Source: Thelonectria olida (taxonomy: Eukaryota; Ascomycota; Sordariomycetes; Hypocreales; Nectriaceae). Taken from it: a DNA stretch of 64,000 bases. Shown one piece after another: positions 11,142 through 21,135 of this stretch. Position 1 is the first letter of the stretch; each line of letters opens with the position of its first letter. The position numbers and the translations under genes were made by a program. Under the pieces are notes generated by a model. It saw only the letters and a program-made list of their open reading frames with translations. It had not been told where the DNA came from and did not search any database. Location: NCBI GenBank assembly GCA_020736575.1, contig JAGPYM010000007.1, positions 1,178,001 through 1,242,000 on the forward strand, in the 5' to 3' direction.

Positions 11142-12299
11142 ATGGCTTCTTTCTCACTGCTTGGCGATGGAAACATCATCCGATTGTTCCTCGCCGTAGT
11201 TTTCTTTATTCTGCCTTCGTGTGCCTCCCTCGCGGTAGATTCCTCGCTACGACTTGGTGCAGTAAATGACGACTCGACCTATCCATCATCACCAGACCTG
11301 TCTCGAGACATTTTCGCCCGTGTCGCCAGTTCCGATTCCGATTCATCATCATGTTATTCCGACGAATTTTTCCAGTGCGGCTCTCAAGTTCCGGACAATA
11401 TGTGTTGTGGAACGGGAACAAGCTGCATGGTCCTCGCATCCAACACTACAATCGTTTGTTGCCCTGAGGGTCAAACATGTTCACGGATTCATACCATTAC
11501 CTGCAACACTGCGCAACAGGATTCGAAGAAACACCCAACATCACCTATCCAGACCATTGCTCTCGACAAGGAAATGAAGAAGTGTGGTAACCAATGCTGT
11601 CCATTTGGATACATCTGCAACGAGGACGAAAACGTGTGTGACCTGGACTCCAACCAAGACCACTACGACTACCTCATGTCCGATTCCACAACGGACCTAC
11701 CATCAACAACCACTTCACCCTCGACCTTTACCTCCACTTCCAACTCAGCTTCGCAGATCACAACGGGAACAGGGGACATCCCGACCTTGCTAGCATCGAC
11801 CGTGGTAACATCGACCGGTGCTGCTGAGACATCCAGCTCAGCTAGCGATACAGAGACCAATGATACCGCCAGTAGCCCTACGGGACTAATTGCAGCGTGC
11901 AGTGTCGGCGGCGTCTGTTGCGCTGCTGCGGTTGGAATCCTCATCTGGCTGCAGTGGTTCCGAAAGAAGCTTGCTGGAAACAGCAATCCAACAACGCCCA
12001 GTCAGCAGACCAATCAATACTTTGGTACACCAGGGAGCTTTGGCACCCCGGCGAGCTTCGGCACACCAAGCAGCACACGCTATCTGCTTGCTCGTGGGCC
12101 CGATGACAAGTTCCGCATGACACCAAGTACATCTACCTTTGAGCCCCCGCCCCCGCCGACGCGTAGGGCCATGAGCGAGTCACCACTCAGCCCCATAGAG
12201 CTACCGGCAACACCAGTCTCGATGTCAGGCTGGATTGAAGGGGCAGAAGTGGAAGAACCAAGGTTGGCATATGTACTGCCACCGAGAAAGATAGCGTGA
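11142..12299 (+). CDS. Secreted Cys-rich single-pass membrane protein, function unknown
   Basis: A single exon of 385 aa from the ATG at 11142, which has the better context (GCCATGG); an in-frame ATG at 11064 would add 26 residues in front of the signal peptide. A signal peptide (LFLAVVFFILPSCASLA) is followed by a Cys-rich ectodomain of about 110 residues with CC pairs (QVPDNMCCGTGTSCMV; KKCGNQCCPFGYICNEDENV), then a Thr/Ser-rich stalk likely to be O-mannosylated. One transmembrane helix (SVGGVCCAAAVGILIWLQWF) leads to a basic stop-transfer (RKKLAGN) and a cytosolic tail with GTPGSFGTPASFGTPS repeats and proline tracts. This architecture is common among uncharacterised fungal surface proteins and resembles wall-stress sensors (WSC/MID2 style) in layout only. 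No enzymatic motif is seen. Confidence 0.8.
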   Translation: MASFSLLGDGNIIRLFLAVVFFILPSCASLAVDSSLRLGAVNDDSTYPSSPDLSRDIFARVASSDSDSSSCYSDEFFQCGSQVPDNMCCGTGTSCMVLASNTTIVCCPEGQTCSRIHTITCNTAQQDSKKHPTSPIQTIALDKEMKKCGNQCCPFGYICNEDENVCDLDSNQDHYDYLMSDSTTDLPSTTTSPSTFTSTSNSASQITTGTGDIPTLLASTVVTSTGAAETSSSASDTETNDTASSPTGLIAACSVGGVCCAAAVGILIWLQWFRKKLAGNSNPTTPSQQTNQYFGTPGSFGTPASFGTPSSTRYLLARGPDDKFRMTPSTSTFEPPPPPTRRAMSESPLSPIELPATPVSMSGWIEGAEVEEPRLAYVLPPRKIA

Positions 12300-13038
12300 T
12301 TGAGAAACAAACAAAATTGAAGAGAACTCATGATGATTACGAGGGCGAAAGGAGTTCGGTATATAACAAGGTAGCTAGCCTACCAAGGGACTTTGACTTC
12401 TTGGGTATTTATTTCTTGTGTATTCTTTTAGACTTACTTGGGTGTTTGGTGGTTGAGAGGCGGCTCTCATTCTCTTAGCGTCACTTGGACGGAATGGAAA
12501 GGTGTGGCATCGTGCAAGGTCACAGTGATGGTATATATAGGAGCAGATAACCGAAGGAAGTCAGCTCCGTTTGAAGTTCTTACATTGGACGCTTCCCGTA
12601 CTTGCTTTTTTTCCCTCACTTTAATTATCTACCTATCCACTGCAATCCATCCCATCTCGATTCTTCCCCTCTTGAATCCAACCACCACACGTGGCCATCC
12701 ATCCATGCCATGGCCGTGATGGGACCATCGGCCCGCCAACTCGCTCGCTAACCCGGTAACCCCCACGTGGGCCCGGCCGCCTCAGCCCATCACGGACGGA
12801 CGCTACGGGCCTCTTCCGACTTCCGCGTTTGCTTGGTAGCATTTCGTCGACTTATTGCCCAGCTCCCACGTAAGACCTAGGGGGGTTCGTATGAGGGGTC
12901 CAAGGTTGTAAAATACTCATTGCCATCTTTATTACCATTATTAATTCTCTCTTTGTTTCAATTCCCCTTTCAAAGAACAAGAAAAGGACACACACACACA
13001 GAAGCTCGGGTGTCAAGGGCGCTCACACATCTTGAGCC
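12300..13038. promoter_or_regulatory. Upstream region of the kinase-like gene with two CACGTG sites
   Basis: 739 bp between two plus-strand genes. A TATATATA run lies at 12532-12539. CACGTG E-boxes lie at 12688-12693 and inside the palindrome CCCACGTGGG at 12762-12771. A short CA repeat lies just before the start near 12990-13000. Such E-boxes are bHLH-type sites; use here is inferred. Confidence 0.4.
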
Positions 13039-13866
13039 ATGGCCTCCTCGATACCGGAACGGAACGCAAACGTCAAGCTCCTGGCCGTGCTCGCAGATCC
13101 CGACGGCTCCGAAGTAGACGAGTACCGGTTCCTGGTCGACGCCAAAGACGTCAAGTACGTCACCGTCGAGCCCGGCGTGCTGCCCAAGGACGACCGCACC
13201 TTTGCGCCCGTCCTGGTCCCCGCGCTGCCATCGTTCCCCCCCGGCGACTGGAACGAGGCTCGCGTCGTGCTGCGCAACGGCGAAGCGACGTTTGTCAACC
13301 TCAACAAGGCCACGCTGCCGGGCATCGGGAACGTCTGGCATCCGGTCAAGATCGATCATTTGGAGCTGATGCAGCTGGACCGCGTGCGGCAGACGCTGCA
13401 CCGCGTGACGCACAAGTCGTTTGACCGGCCGGTGCTGGCCAAGTTTGCGCAGTTCCCGTGGGAAGTGCCGTACTTTGCGGCCGAGACGACGTCGTACTCG
13501 TGGATCCACGCGCACGCGGGCATCGGGCCAGCGTTCCTGGGACACATCCACGAGGACGGACGGGTGATCGGGTTCCTGCTGGAAGAGATCTCCGGGGTGA
13601 GAACAGCCGAGCCAGGGGATCTGGCGGCGTGTCAGACGAGCCTGGCGAAGCTGCACGCGCTGGGGATCAAGCACTGCGACATCAACAAGCACAACTTTCT
13701 GATCCGGGAGGACTTGGGGACGGCGGTGCTGATTGACTTTGAGACGGCGCAGAAGTGCGCGGATGCGGAGCAGCTGGAGGCCGAGTACGAGGGGTTACAG
13801 GCGTCGTTGGAGGATATGTCTGGGAGGGGAGGGGCTGGGTTTGCGAGTGATTCGAGTTCGGATTAG
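13039..13866 (+). CDS. Small APH/protein-kinase-like fold protein
   Basis: An intronless gene of 275 aa starting GCCATGG. The N-terminal ~100 residues (AVLADPDGSEVDEYRFLVDA...) have no motif I recognise. The C-terminal part has a kinase-like C-lobe: the catalytic loop LGIKHCDINKHNFLI fits HxDxxxxN, and AVLIDFETAQ fits the metal-binding DF(G/E) site. The N-lobe appears minimal, with no clear glycine-rich loop and a possible hinge at GFLLEEISGV. Fungal proteins of this kind are annotated as aminoglycoside phosphotransferase-like or, misleadingly, as alpha-galactosidase A precursor. A small-molecule or protein kinase activity is possible, but the substrate is unknown and loss of activity cannot be excluded. 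Confidence 0.75.
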   Translation: MASSIPERNANVKLLAVLADPDGSEVDEYRFLVDAKDVKYVTVEPGVLPKDDRTFAPVLVPALPSFPPGDWNEARVVLRNGEATFVNLNKATLPGIGNVWHPVKIDHLELMQLDRVRQTLHRVTHKSFDRPVLAKFAQFPWEVPYFAAETTSYSWIHAHAGIGPAFLGHIHEDGRVIGFLLEEISGVRTAEPGDLAACQTSLAKLHALGIKHCDINKHNFLIREDLGTAVLIDFETAQKCADAEQLEAEYEGLQASLEDMSGRGGAGFASDSSSD

Positions 13867-14445
13867 GAGGGTAATGGGCGAAATGGCTTTGGGCTCCCTC
13901 ATGTTATTGTTGGGATGGTTTATGCATAAATAGGGATCACGGAACCAGGTATGGATGAAGACGGAAACAGTCTTTCCGGGTTGAGATGCTCGACATGAAA
14001 GAGAGTGAGGACACTGTGGCAGACTCGCCATAGGTCGAGATGAAGACGGGTAATACAAGTCTCGAGTCTTCAAGAGGTTGATAGCGCACCACTTACACGG
14101 ACTTCTGGATGAGTGTCAATTTATTCTACGTCCCACATTGGGGTCGTCACGTTCAGTCACAACTACAAAATAAATGCACAATTTGGGATGCAGACGAGTA
14201 TATTCACAAGATTCTATGTCACAATTGGTCTCCCGTAGCGGATCCCTTTTCCCATGCCAGTTCGATCGAAGCCCGATCTCATGCAGTTTCTATCCATCCC
14301 AGAAGGGGGTATAGTCCTAATACAGCCTTTGTAACGCCGTTCACCCATGCCCTTAGATATTCTCACACAAAATTAGAAGGAAAAAAAATAAAAAAAAGGA
14401 AGCCAAATGTCCAAACTAAACTACACCAGAGGTGAGTCCAGTTTC
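13867..14445. other. Convergent 3' intergenic region
   Basis: 579 bp between the kinase-like gene and the lactonase gene, expected to carry both 3' UTRs. Nothing else seen. Confidence 0.4.
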
Positions 14446-15624
14446 TTAGGCAATCTGCTTGACAAACTGAGGCCCGAAGCCCTGCTCGCCAAAGATGGAG
14501 TTGTCCAGGCTGGCCACGGGCTTCTCGTGCAGCTTGCCGTTGGCGCCGACCTTGAGCGCAGCCAGGCCGTACTGTCCGTCCTGGTTGGCCGAGAAGACGA
14601 CGCTGCCCTTGTCGCTGACGCTAATCATGCGGGGGAGCAGACCGCCCGACGACACCGTGTCGCTGTACTTGAGCGTCACCTTGCCGCAGTCCGACTTGTT
14701 GACCTTGAAGTGCGCAATCGAGTCCGTCTTGTTGCCACTCACGCGGTTCGAAATGTACAGGTCATCGTTGTAGGGGCTCAGCACAATCTCGCCAGCAGCA
14801 GCGGAAGTAGCGTTGGCGGGAGCAAGGTCGCCGTATGACGAGAGGGTCTGGGTCTGGGTGAAGGCAATGGTGTTGTAGGTGTACTCGACCGAGTAGACGA
14901 GCACCTTGTTGAGCATCTCGCAAACAACCATGTAGTGGGTGGCCTTGTCGGCGCCCTGAGGGTACCAGACGCCATGGCGAGGGCCGCAACCGGCGGGCTC
15001 GACGCGGATCGACTTGCGCTTAACAAAGGCGTCCTCCTTGGAGTCGATGAGCAGGATGGAGTCGGTGCCGAGGTCGTTGACGGCAAAGTAGCGGCCGCTG
15101 GGGTCGAGGTTGGCCTGGTGCGGGTGAGGAGCGTCCTGGCGCAGCTTGTTGGGGCCGAGGGCGTCGTCGGACTTGATGGTTTTCATGAGGCGCAGGCCGC
15201 CGTTGCTGATGTCCCAGACGTCGATGGTGCCGTTGCCGTAGGCGGAGCCGACCAGGCGGTTCTTGTACTTGTTGAACTCGAGGTGGACGACGCCGACGCT
15301 GCCGTTCTCGCCGCCCTTGAGCTCCAGCTTGTTCTTGGACAGGTCGATGCCGTAGTGGTAGATGGCGGCGGACCACTCGTCGACGGCGTACAGGCGGTCA
15401 GGCGCGGCGTAGACCATGTACGAGGGGTCGCCGTTGGCCGTCTCGTTGAGCGAGATCTCGAACTTGCCCGTGTCGGAGATGTAGTCAGCGATGTAGATGT
15501 TGCCGGTGTGGCCGAGGAGGACACGAGCAGCAGGAACGGGAGAGTAGGCGCGAGAGTCAATGGCGCTGGGGAGGGCCGAGGCGGTGGCCGAGAGGGCGGC
15601 CGCGAGGCCAAGAGAGTACTTCAT
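14446..15624 (-). CDS. Secreted lactonase-family beta-propeller (carboxymuconate cyclase-like)
   Basis: A single exon of 392 aa. The ATG at 15624 is chosen because it begins a signal peptide (MKYSLGLAAALSATASA); upstream in-frame codons have no ATG with coding support. The body is built of about seven propeller-like repeats, with fungal lactonase/CMLE landmarks: GNIYIADY, HPHQANLDPSGRYFAVNDLG, AGCGPRHGVWYP, ISNRVSG and VVFSANQDGQYGLA. Known of the family (Pfam Lactonase): 3-carboxy-cis,cis-muconate lactonizing enzyme of protocatechuate breakdown, and 6-phosphogluconolactonase. Several fungal members carry signal peptides and act outside the cell. The exact substrate is open. A TATA-like TTAAATATA element lies near 15901-15911, some 280 bp upstream. 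Confidence 0.85.
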   Translation of the reverse strand: MKYSLGLAAALSATASALPSAIDSRAYSPVPAARVLLGHTGNIYIADYISDTGKFEISLNETANGDPSYMVYAAPDRLYAVDEWSAAIYHYGIDLSKNKLELKGGENGSVGVVHLEFNKYKNRLVGSAYGNGTIDVWDISNGGLRLMKTIKSDDALGPNKLRQDAPHPHQANLDPSGRYFAVNDLGTDSILLIDSKEDAFVKRKSIRVEPAGCGPRHGVWYPQGADKATHYMVVCEMLNKVLVYSVEYTYNTIAFTQTQTLSSYGDLAPANATSAAAGEIVLSPYNDDLYISNRVSGNKTDSIAHFKVNKSDCGKVTLKYSDTVSSGGLLPRMISVSDKGSVVFSANQDGQYGLAALKVGANGKLHEKPVASLDNSIFGEQGFGPQFVKQIA

Positions 15625-18600
15625 GATGATGTAAGTGGGAGGTATCTCTGCGGTTGGTGTTGGTGTAGCTTTGTAGCTGAGGTGGGGAGTAAAGAGTGTT
15701 GTCGACAGCCAATGCCGGAGCAAGAGAGAGGAAGTTGGATTGAAAGTGACACAAACGAAGAACGAATAATTTTTGTCCAAAATCAGGGAGAAAAAGAAGG
15801 TTATTTTAAAGCTGAGCGAGTCACCGAGTAGGAGTGAATCTGATGTGAGTGTGAGTGAGGCTGTGAGTGACAAACTCCACACGGAGAGGAGGCGGTCCGT
15901 GGTATATTTAAGCCCCCCCCGGCCGGCGCCAAATTTTCGAATCTGATTCACAGGGAACAAGGGGACAGCCAGCGACAGTGACAGTGAGACGGGGAACAGA
16001 CAAGGGTTGCAGGTGCTGTGAAAGACTCATCATGCATGCAGTGACAAAGGGTTGGAGGGGGAGTGTTTCTACGAATTGTGTTTGGAGAAGCAAAGAATCA
16101 AAGCAGAACAGAGGAGGATTCACCAAGCGGAGCATCGTCATGATCCATTCATCAAAGCAAACGAGAACCAACCAGCAGGCCCTTGTCTCGGATTCGGACG
16201 AGTGACGTTCCTTTGGGCGGCGATCAGCGTCTTTGGCTACTTGGCTCCATAGCATGTTCACAGGCTCACAGCAGGAACAGGCGCAGTGCCACCCAGCAGG
16301 GGTGCTCCTGTACACCAGCCCCCAGAGGCTAGGGATTCGTAAAAATAACCTCCATTACAAAACAAACCGCCAAGCCCTCCCCAAAAGCTGACATGGCGGC
16401 GCTGACTGGCGACGAGCTTACCGATTGCTCTGGCCCCGGCGGGTTGAGTGGGCTGTGCTGACTGCGTACAGTAGCGGCCTCTTGCTCTTCTCCCTCGAAG
16501 TGGGCATTCAGTTTTAGCGGTGCATTTTCTTCCATTGCAGGTTGCACTGATGCTGATGATGGCGGTGGCATGACCAATATTCCTTGAACGTCGGCGACCA
16601 ACTCATTTCATTGCTGACTGCCCTCGTATCCCATCCAAGGGAGAGATTGAGAATGAATAATACTGAATAATACTATCCGGACATGCACGCAGGGGGCCGT
16701 CCGAATCTTTGTTTCTCAGAGATCCAATGCGAAACAAGGGGCACTCTGCCTTCTTCGCCCTTTTCAAGCAACAGACCAATCACGGCCTCCCAAACCCGTT
16801 TCGCGCAAAACGAACAAAACACAGGCACAGATGAACAATGAGCCGCAACCGTGATTCGTCGCCTCCGCCTTTTGGTCGCCCCTGTGGCGCCGTAGGACAA
16901 CCAACACCTGCAGAGGGCCAGAACACTCCGGCAGCCAGCCTTACCACAGGCGAGAATTCAGGGACTCTTTCAGGGGGCGTGGTCGCACAGCTTCTGCGCT
17001 GGCGCTTGTGCACCACTCGTTGGGCGCTTGTTCCCCTTGTCTCCCGTCGGACAAGTTACTATGGATGGAACCATGCACCAACAACCACCAGCGTTTGACA
17101 ACGTCGCCCAGATCGACAAACCAAGACACCGCACTGGACGCTCACTCCTCCTGACTCACGCTCAGCACTGCAGACGACCGTTTCTTTCCACGTGAAGGAT
17201 TTAAAGATTAAGTTGGGCCAACAACTCCATGACCCGTGAACGCCACTACGTTTGACCCTCAGCTTGCGTCTGTTGAAAGTCGCCGGTTGGCGAAAATGCT
17301 CTGCATTCTCTCAGCTGTGCAGCATCCATACATGCCGTCTAGGCGGTTATTCAGCCTGATCTACTCCAAACGGATCAAATCTCCCAGCACGCCGCCCCCC
17401 CTGAAGATACCCGCAATCCTTCTCCCTCTTGGCACGCTTAGTCGAAACAAGGCGGGCATTGCCATGAATCCATCATCCATTTGGTCCCCGATTTGCCCGA
17501 GACCTTCTCCCCGTGCGTGCGGCTTAAAAGAATCCATGAGAAACCGGATGCTTGTCATCTCGCATTCCCTCCGCCTCGCCGACCCAGCCCCCTTCATCCA
17601 GTGCGCGCGAGTCTTCTCTTAAAGGAAGGTAGAAACAATCCTCCCTGGTCTTCGTATTCTACTTGTTCAAGTGCATCTACACCTCCCAAGCCCATCATGA
17701 ACTTTTTCGCACCCTGGTCAAACCTCAATCCGAGCATACTACGCCGTAGCCGTGCGATCCGTGGCCATGTCATACAGCGACAAATTTGGGTGTTCCATTC
17801 AGCGTGTCACTAACAACTTCCAACTATTCCAAATCTGCGAGACATGTTTTGCGTCTCCCTCGACCCGTTCGCGAACTTAAACCCAAGCGTGATGCCGCTG
17901 CCTCGAGGGTGCTTCGCCGCCCTCTAGAATTACCCAGATGCGAATCATTTCCCGCGGGTTGTCCATGTACGAAATTCCAGGTTGTACGTATCGCGAGGCT
18001 CAAAGATGGCTGATGACAATGGGCTGAAAAGGGCGCGGTCCTCGGCTTCATAATAGCAAAGCTCTGCCCATTGGCCTCCAAATGCGCCATCATGATGAAG
18101 AATAATGAAGGTGTTGATGATAGGATCGTTGCAAGTGTCACGTGTTGGAGTTGAAGGCCGCAGGGGTGCTACCGTTTGGCGGAGGCAGGTGAGACCTTGG
18201 TTAAGGCATTGATTACTGGAAGGATACATTCGCAACTACATTAGTAGGTAGGTACCTACTAATCCCATTGAGCAACAAACTCCATATCCCTCGCCTCCAT
18301 CATCAACCCAACGATAGTTGCCGTCCCCATCAATGTCTCGGCGGAATAAAGTCTACCTTACGTAGCAAACGTCTCAAGCGCGCGGGCAGCCTCGATTGCG
18401 ACTGTGGGGAGCCTCCAGCTTCTTTTATAGTGCCCCGAGATAGGCGCAAGCAACCGTGCTCCTCCTCACCGATGCCCCCGCTCCTGTCCCGTTCCAGCAT
18501 GCAGCTTGAGCTTGAGGGCACCAACAAGAGTCAAGAGCAACACAAGTCAAGACAAGCTCCCCACACTTAAACGTGATGGAAGAGACGGGAAAGACGTCCT

Positions 18601-19016
18601 TTTATCTTGTATGATTTTTCCCATTTTTATTCTTCCCGTTTTCTTACTCTTTGCATTGCATGAATCGACCTCTCTCATTGCCTGTACCGTAGGTATTCAT
18701 CTGACTGATGATTAAGCGCTGCATCTCCCCAATTCACACAATCCACTTCGTATTCATCGACAAACACTCACAAACCAAGAACATGCAATGCAGTGCCATG
18801 CACACTCCGGGTCTCGATTGAGTCTATAACAGGTGGCGTTTGCTTTGAGCTCTATCCATCTCGATAACAGCTTTTGTCGCCCTAGAGGCTTCCCCGTTAT
18901 GAAGCCACCTCACCTTCACCCTCACCACCACAGCCTCGTCCTCATTGTGTGGTGACGGCGACGGTGGCAGCTTTTGACAACAACTGCCGAATGACCTCGT
19001 ATCCCCATCATCAACA
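15625..19016. other. 3.4-kb divergent intergenic region, no gene supported
   Basis: Between the lactonase start and the hydrolase start. Frames here (for example 16329-16601 minus, 17361-17597 minus) are short, lack splice-compatible neighbours and have no recognisable motif. A perfect 11-bp inverted repeat lies at 18240-18263. The region should carry both promoters; a small ncRNA cannot be excluded. Confidence 0.45.
18240..18263. repeat. 11-bp inverted repeat (GGTACC-centred palindrome)
   Basis: ATTAGTAGGTA at 18240-18250 is matched by TACCTACTAAT at 18253-18263 with a GG spacer. Palindromic TAGGTA/TACCTA motifs recur in Sordariomycete intergenic DNA, so it may be a dispersed sequence motif. 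Confidence 0.8.
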
Positions 19017-19859
19017 ATGGATCCCAACCTGAGAATCTTCACCATCCCCAATGCCGTCCCCTTCCACGCCCGCCCGCCCACTCACACCATCATCTTCCTC
19101 CACGGCCGCGGCGATTCTGCCCGCAACTTTGTCGAGACGCTCGGCTTCTCTCCCGATGCCCACGGCCACTCCATCACCCAGTCTTTCCCCTCTGTTCGTT
19201 GGGTGTTCCCCGAGCCCGTCGCCAGACCCGGTGGCGAGCGAGCCCTGCAATGGTTCAAGGTGCCCGATGACTTGTCCGACAAAGCGGATGAAGACACCCA
19301 GGTCGAGGGCTTGCGGAAGTACGTCGCCTCCATCCGCAACCTCATCCACCGCGAAGCCTTCTATCTCAATGGACGGTACCATCGCATCGGTCTCATGGGC
19401 CATTGCCAGGGCGCTGCCACGGCCCTTCATGCCCTTCTCAGCCTCGATATCAAAGTCATGCCCGACGACGCCGATGGCACTCCCCTCCCGCGCCGCTTGG
19501 CCGCGTTCATTGCTTTCGGCGCCCGAATGCCTTTTCCTGGTCGCAGCCTTGAGGGGACACGCGCAGTCCTTCACCTCGACGACACCACCGCCACCGACAA
19601 GGACTCCAACCATAACGAAATTCTGCACAACACGCCTATACTCCTAGAGCACTGCGACGACGATACCATCCACCCGGTCAAGGACGGACGAGCCCTGCGT
19701 GACACGCTGGTGAGCTTTGGGGCCGACGTGACCTTGCACGAGTACGTTAGAGGCGGACACTGGTTCAACACTCCCTGCGGCATCGAAGACGCCATCGCTT
19801 TCTTGGAGCAGGCTCTGGAATTGGAGCGAAAGGATCCCAAGACGTTTGCGCGCCGCTAA
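19017..19859 (+). CDS. Acyl-protein thioesterase/carboxylesterase-like hydrolase with Cys nucleophile
   Basis: An intronless gene of 280 aa starting ACAATGG. It has an alpha/beta-hydrolase fold of the phospholipase/carboxylesterase (LYPLA/APT1) type: oxyanion strand THTIIFLHGRGDSARNF, then the conserved VFPEPVARPGGERALQWF region, the nucleophile elbow LMGHCQGAATAL, an acid in EHCDDDTIHPV (Asp216 likely) and His248 in RGGHWF. The nucleophile position is Cys130 (TGC at 19404-19406) where nearly all relatives have Ser in GxSxG. The rest of the triad is present, so it may be an active Cys hydrolase, as in dienelactone hydrolases, rather than a dead enzyme. It has no signal peptide and is probably cytosolic. 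It is longer than APT1 (about 230 aa) because of inserts at 145-160 and 185-203. Confidence 0.85.
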   Translation: MDPNLRIFTIPNAVPFHARPPTHTIIFLHGRGDSARNFVETLGFSPDAHGHSITQSFPSVRWVFPEPVARPGGERALQWFKVPDDLSDKADEDTQVEGLRKYVASIRNLIHREAFYLNGRYHRIGLMGHCQGAATALHALLSLDIKVMPDDADGTPLPRRLAAFIAFGARMPFPGRSLEGTRAVLHLDDTTATDKDSNHNEILHNTPILLEHCDDDTIHPVKDGRALRDTLVSFGADVTLHEYVRGGHWFNTPCGIEDAIAFLEQALELERKDPKTFARR

Positions 19860-20397
19860 TGAACGGCATCACGGCATGGCGATTGCGTTTTTCCTTGGGA
19901 GAATGGAACGACAAAGTAAATGAAATCTAGGTAGCTAGGGATTGGTGGATAATAATGATACCCGGGAATGAATGATGGAATCAGAAAGGGAATTCGAATT
20001 CGATGTTTATGGTACCGTCGACGTTGGGATGTCGATGGAGGTTATATTTGAGCTTGGCCTGGTTACGGACTGAGGTCATATCGAGCAATGATCAGCAGGG
20101 ACAATCAAATGGGGCAATCACATCATCATAGGAAGGAACAGGACAATGTAAGGGACATGGAACACGATTTTAAACGACAAATACCAATTTTAATAATTCG
20201 CAAGAGTCCAGCTACTGAATAGCTTTGATGCTGTAGGAAAGAATAGTCTATATCGCTTCAAAGCGCCAGGAACCCGACCGTATTATGCTCTCTCAAGGCG
20301 GGTGTCATTGCAAAACCAATTTACCTCCCATACAAAAGAAAACCCCATCCTCATTACTGTACACTCGTCGCCGCAAGCAGCAGTCGCCGAGGCAAAA
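19860..20397. other. Convergent 3' intergenic region
   Basis: 538 bp between the hydrolase and the NmrA-like gene; both 3' UTRs expected. Nothing else seen. Confidence 0.4.
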
Positions 20398-21135
20398 TCA
20401 CCAGGTAATGCCAACCGCCTTGCGCTCGTACTGAGGGTTCTCGGCGTTCAGCAGGTTCTGGTACATCCAGCGACCCACGTCGTCGCGCGAGATGGCGTAG
20501 CCGACCTCCTTCTTCTCGATGCCGGCGTCCGGGTCCTCGACGCCGACGCGGATCTTGCGGTCGGGCTTGGCGCCGTCGGTCAGGAAGCTGGGCCGCACGG
20601 CGACGTAGCGCTCCGACGACGCCTGCAGCTTCTCCTCCATGACCTTCTTGTCGGCGTGCGGCACCGACAGCCCGTAGTGGTAGAAGGGCACAAAGGCCAG
20701 CGGCACGTCGCGCCCGTGCTTGCTGACGCCCGTGGTGCTGATGACGGCGAGCAGCGGCCTGCCTTGGGAGCCCTGGGCGCGCAGGGCGTCGAGCGCGGAG
20801 AGCAGCGAGGCGATGCCCTTTTTGCAGACGTCCGGGTCGTCGATGGTGAACTTCTTGGGGTCGAAGAGGCCACCAATCGTAAAGCTGATCTTGTCGACGA
20901 GGCGCGAGGGGTCGGCGGGGTTGACGAGGCAGGCGGCGACGGCATCGGGGTCGTGGGCGTTGCCGGGCTTGATGAGTAGGTTGGCGGGCTTGTCGGGGAA
21001 GAGGGCCTCGAGCTTTGCGGGGTTGCGGCAGAGGGCGATGCAGGTGTGGCCGTCGGCGACGGCGAGCTTGAGGGAGCCGAGGCCGCAGCCGCCTGAGGCG
21101 CCGAGGTAGGCGATGGTCATGGGGGAGGAGGACAT
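20398..21135 (-). CDS. NAD(P)-binding Rossmann protein, NmrA/isomerase-like
   Basis: An intronless gene of 245 aa from the ATG at 21133-21135 (MSSSPMTIAYLGASGGCG). Upstream in-frame codons are a low-complexity Thr/His leader and are excluded. The N-terminal beta-alpha-beta has the atypical-SDR glycine motif GASGGCGLGSLK. LAVADGHTCIALCRNPAKLE places Arg where NADP-binding members have a basic residue. Further elements are LAVISTTGVSKHGRDVP and FYHYGLSVPHADKKVMEEKL, with VAVRPSFLTDGA in place of the usual RP-x-LT motif and an ISRDDVGRWM C-terminal motif typical of the family. The catalytic YxxxK appears only partially (Y-HYG...K), so it may be a reductase or a redox-sensing binding protein. Its proximity to the P450 gene is noted, but there is no evidence of a shared pathway. 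Confidence 0.82.
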   Translation of the reverse strand: MSSSPMTIAYLGASGGCGLGSLKLAVADGHTCIALCRNPAKLEALFPDKPANLLIKPGNAHDPDAVAACLVNPADPSRLVDKISFTIGGLFDPKKFTIDDPDVCKKGIASLLSALDALRAQGSQGRPLLAVISTTGVSKHGRDVPLAFVPFYHYGLSVPHADKKVMEEKLQASSERYVAVRPSFLTDGAKPDRKIRVGVEDPDAGIEKKEVGYAISRDDVGRWMYQNLLNAENPQYERKAVGITW

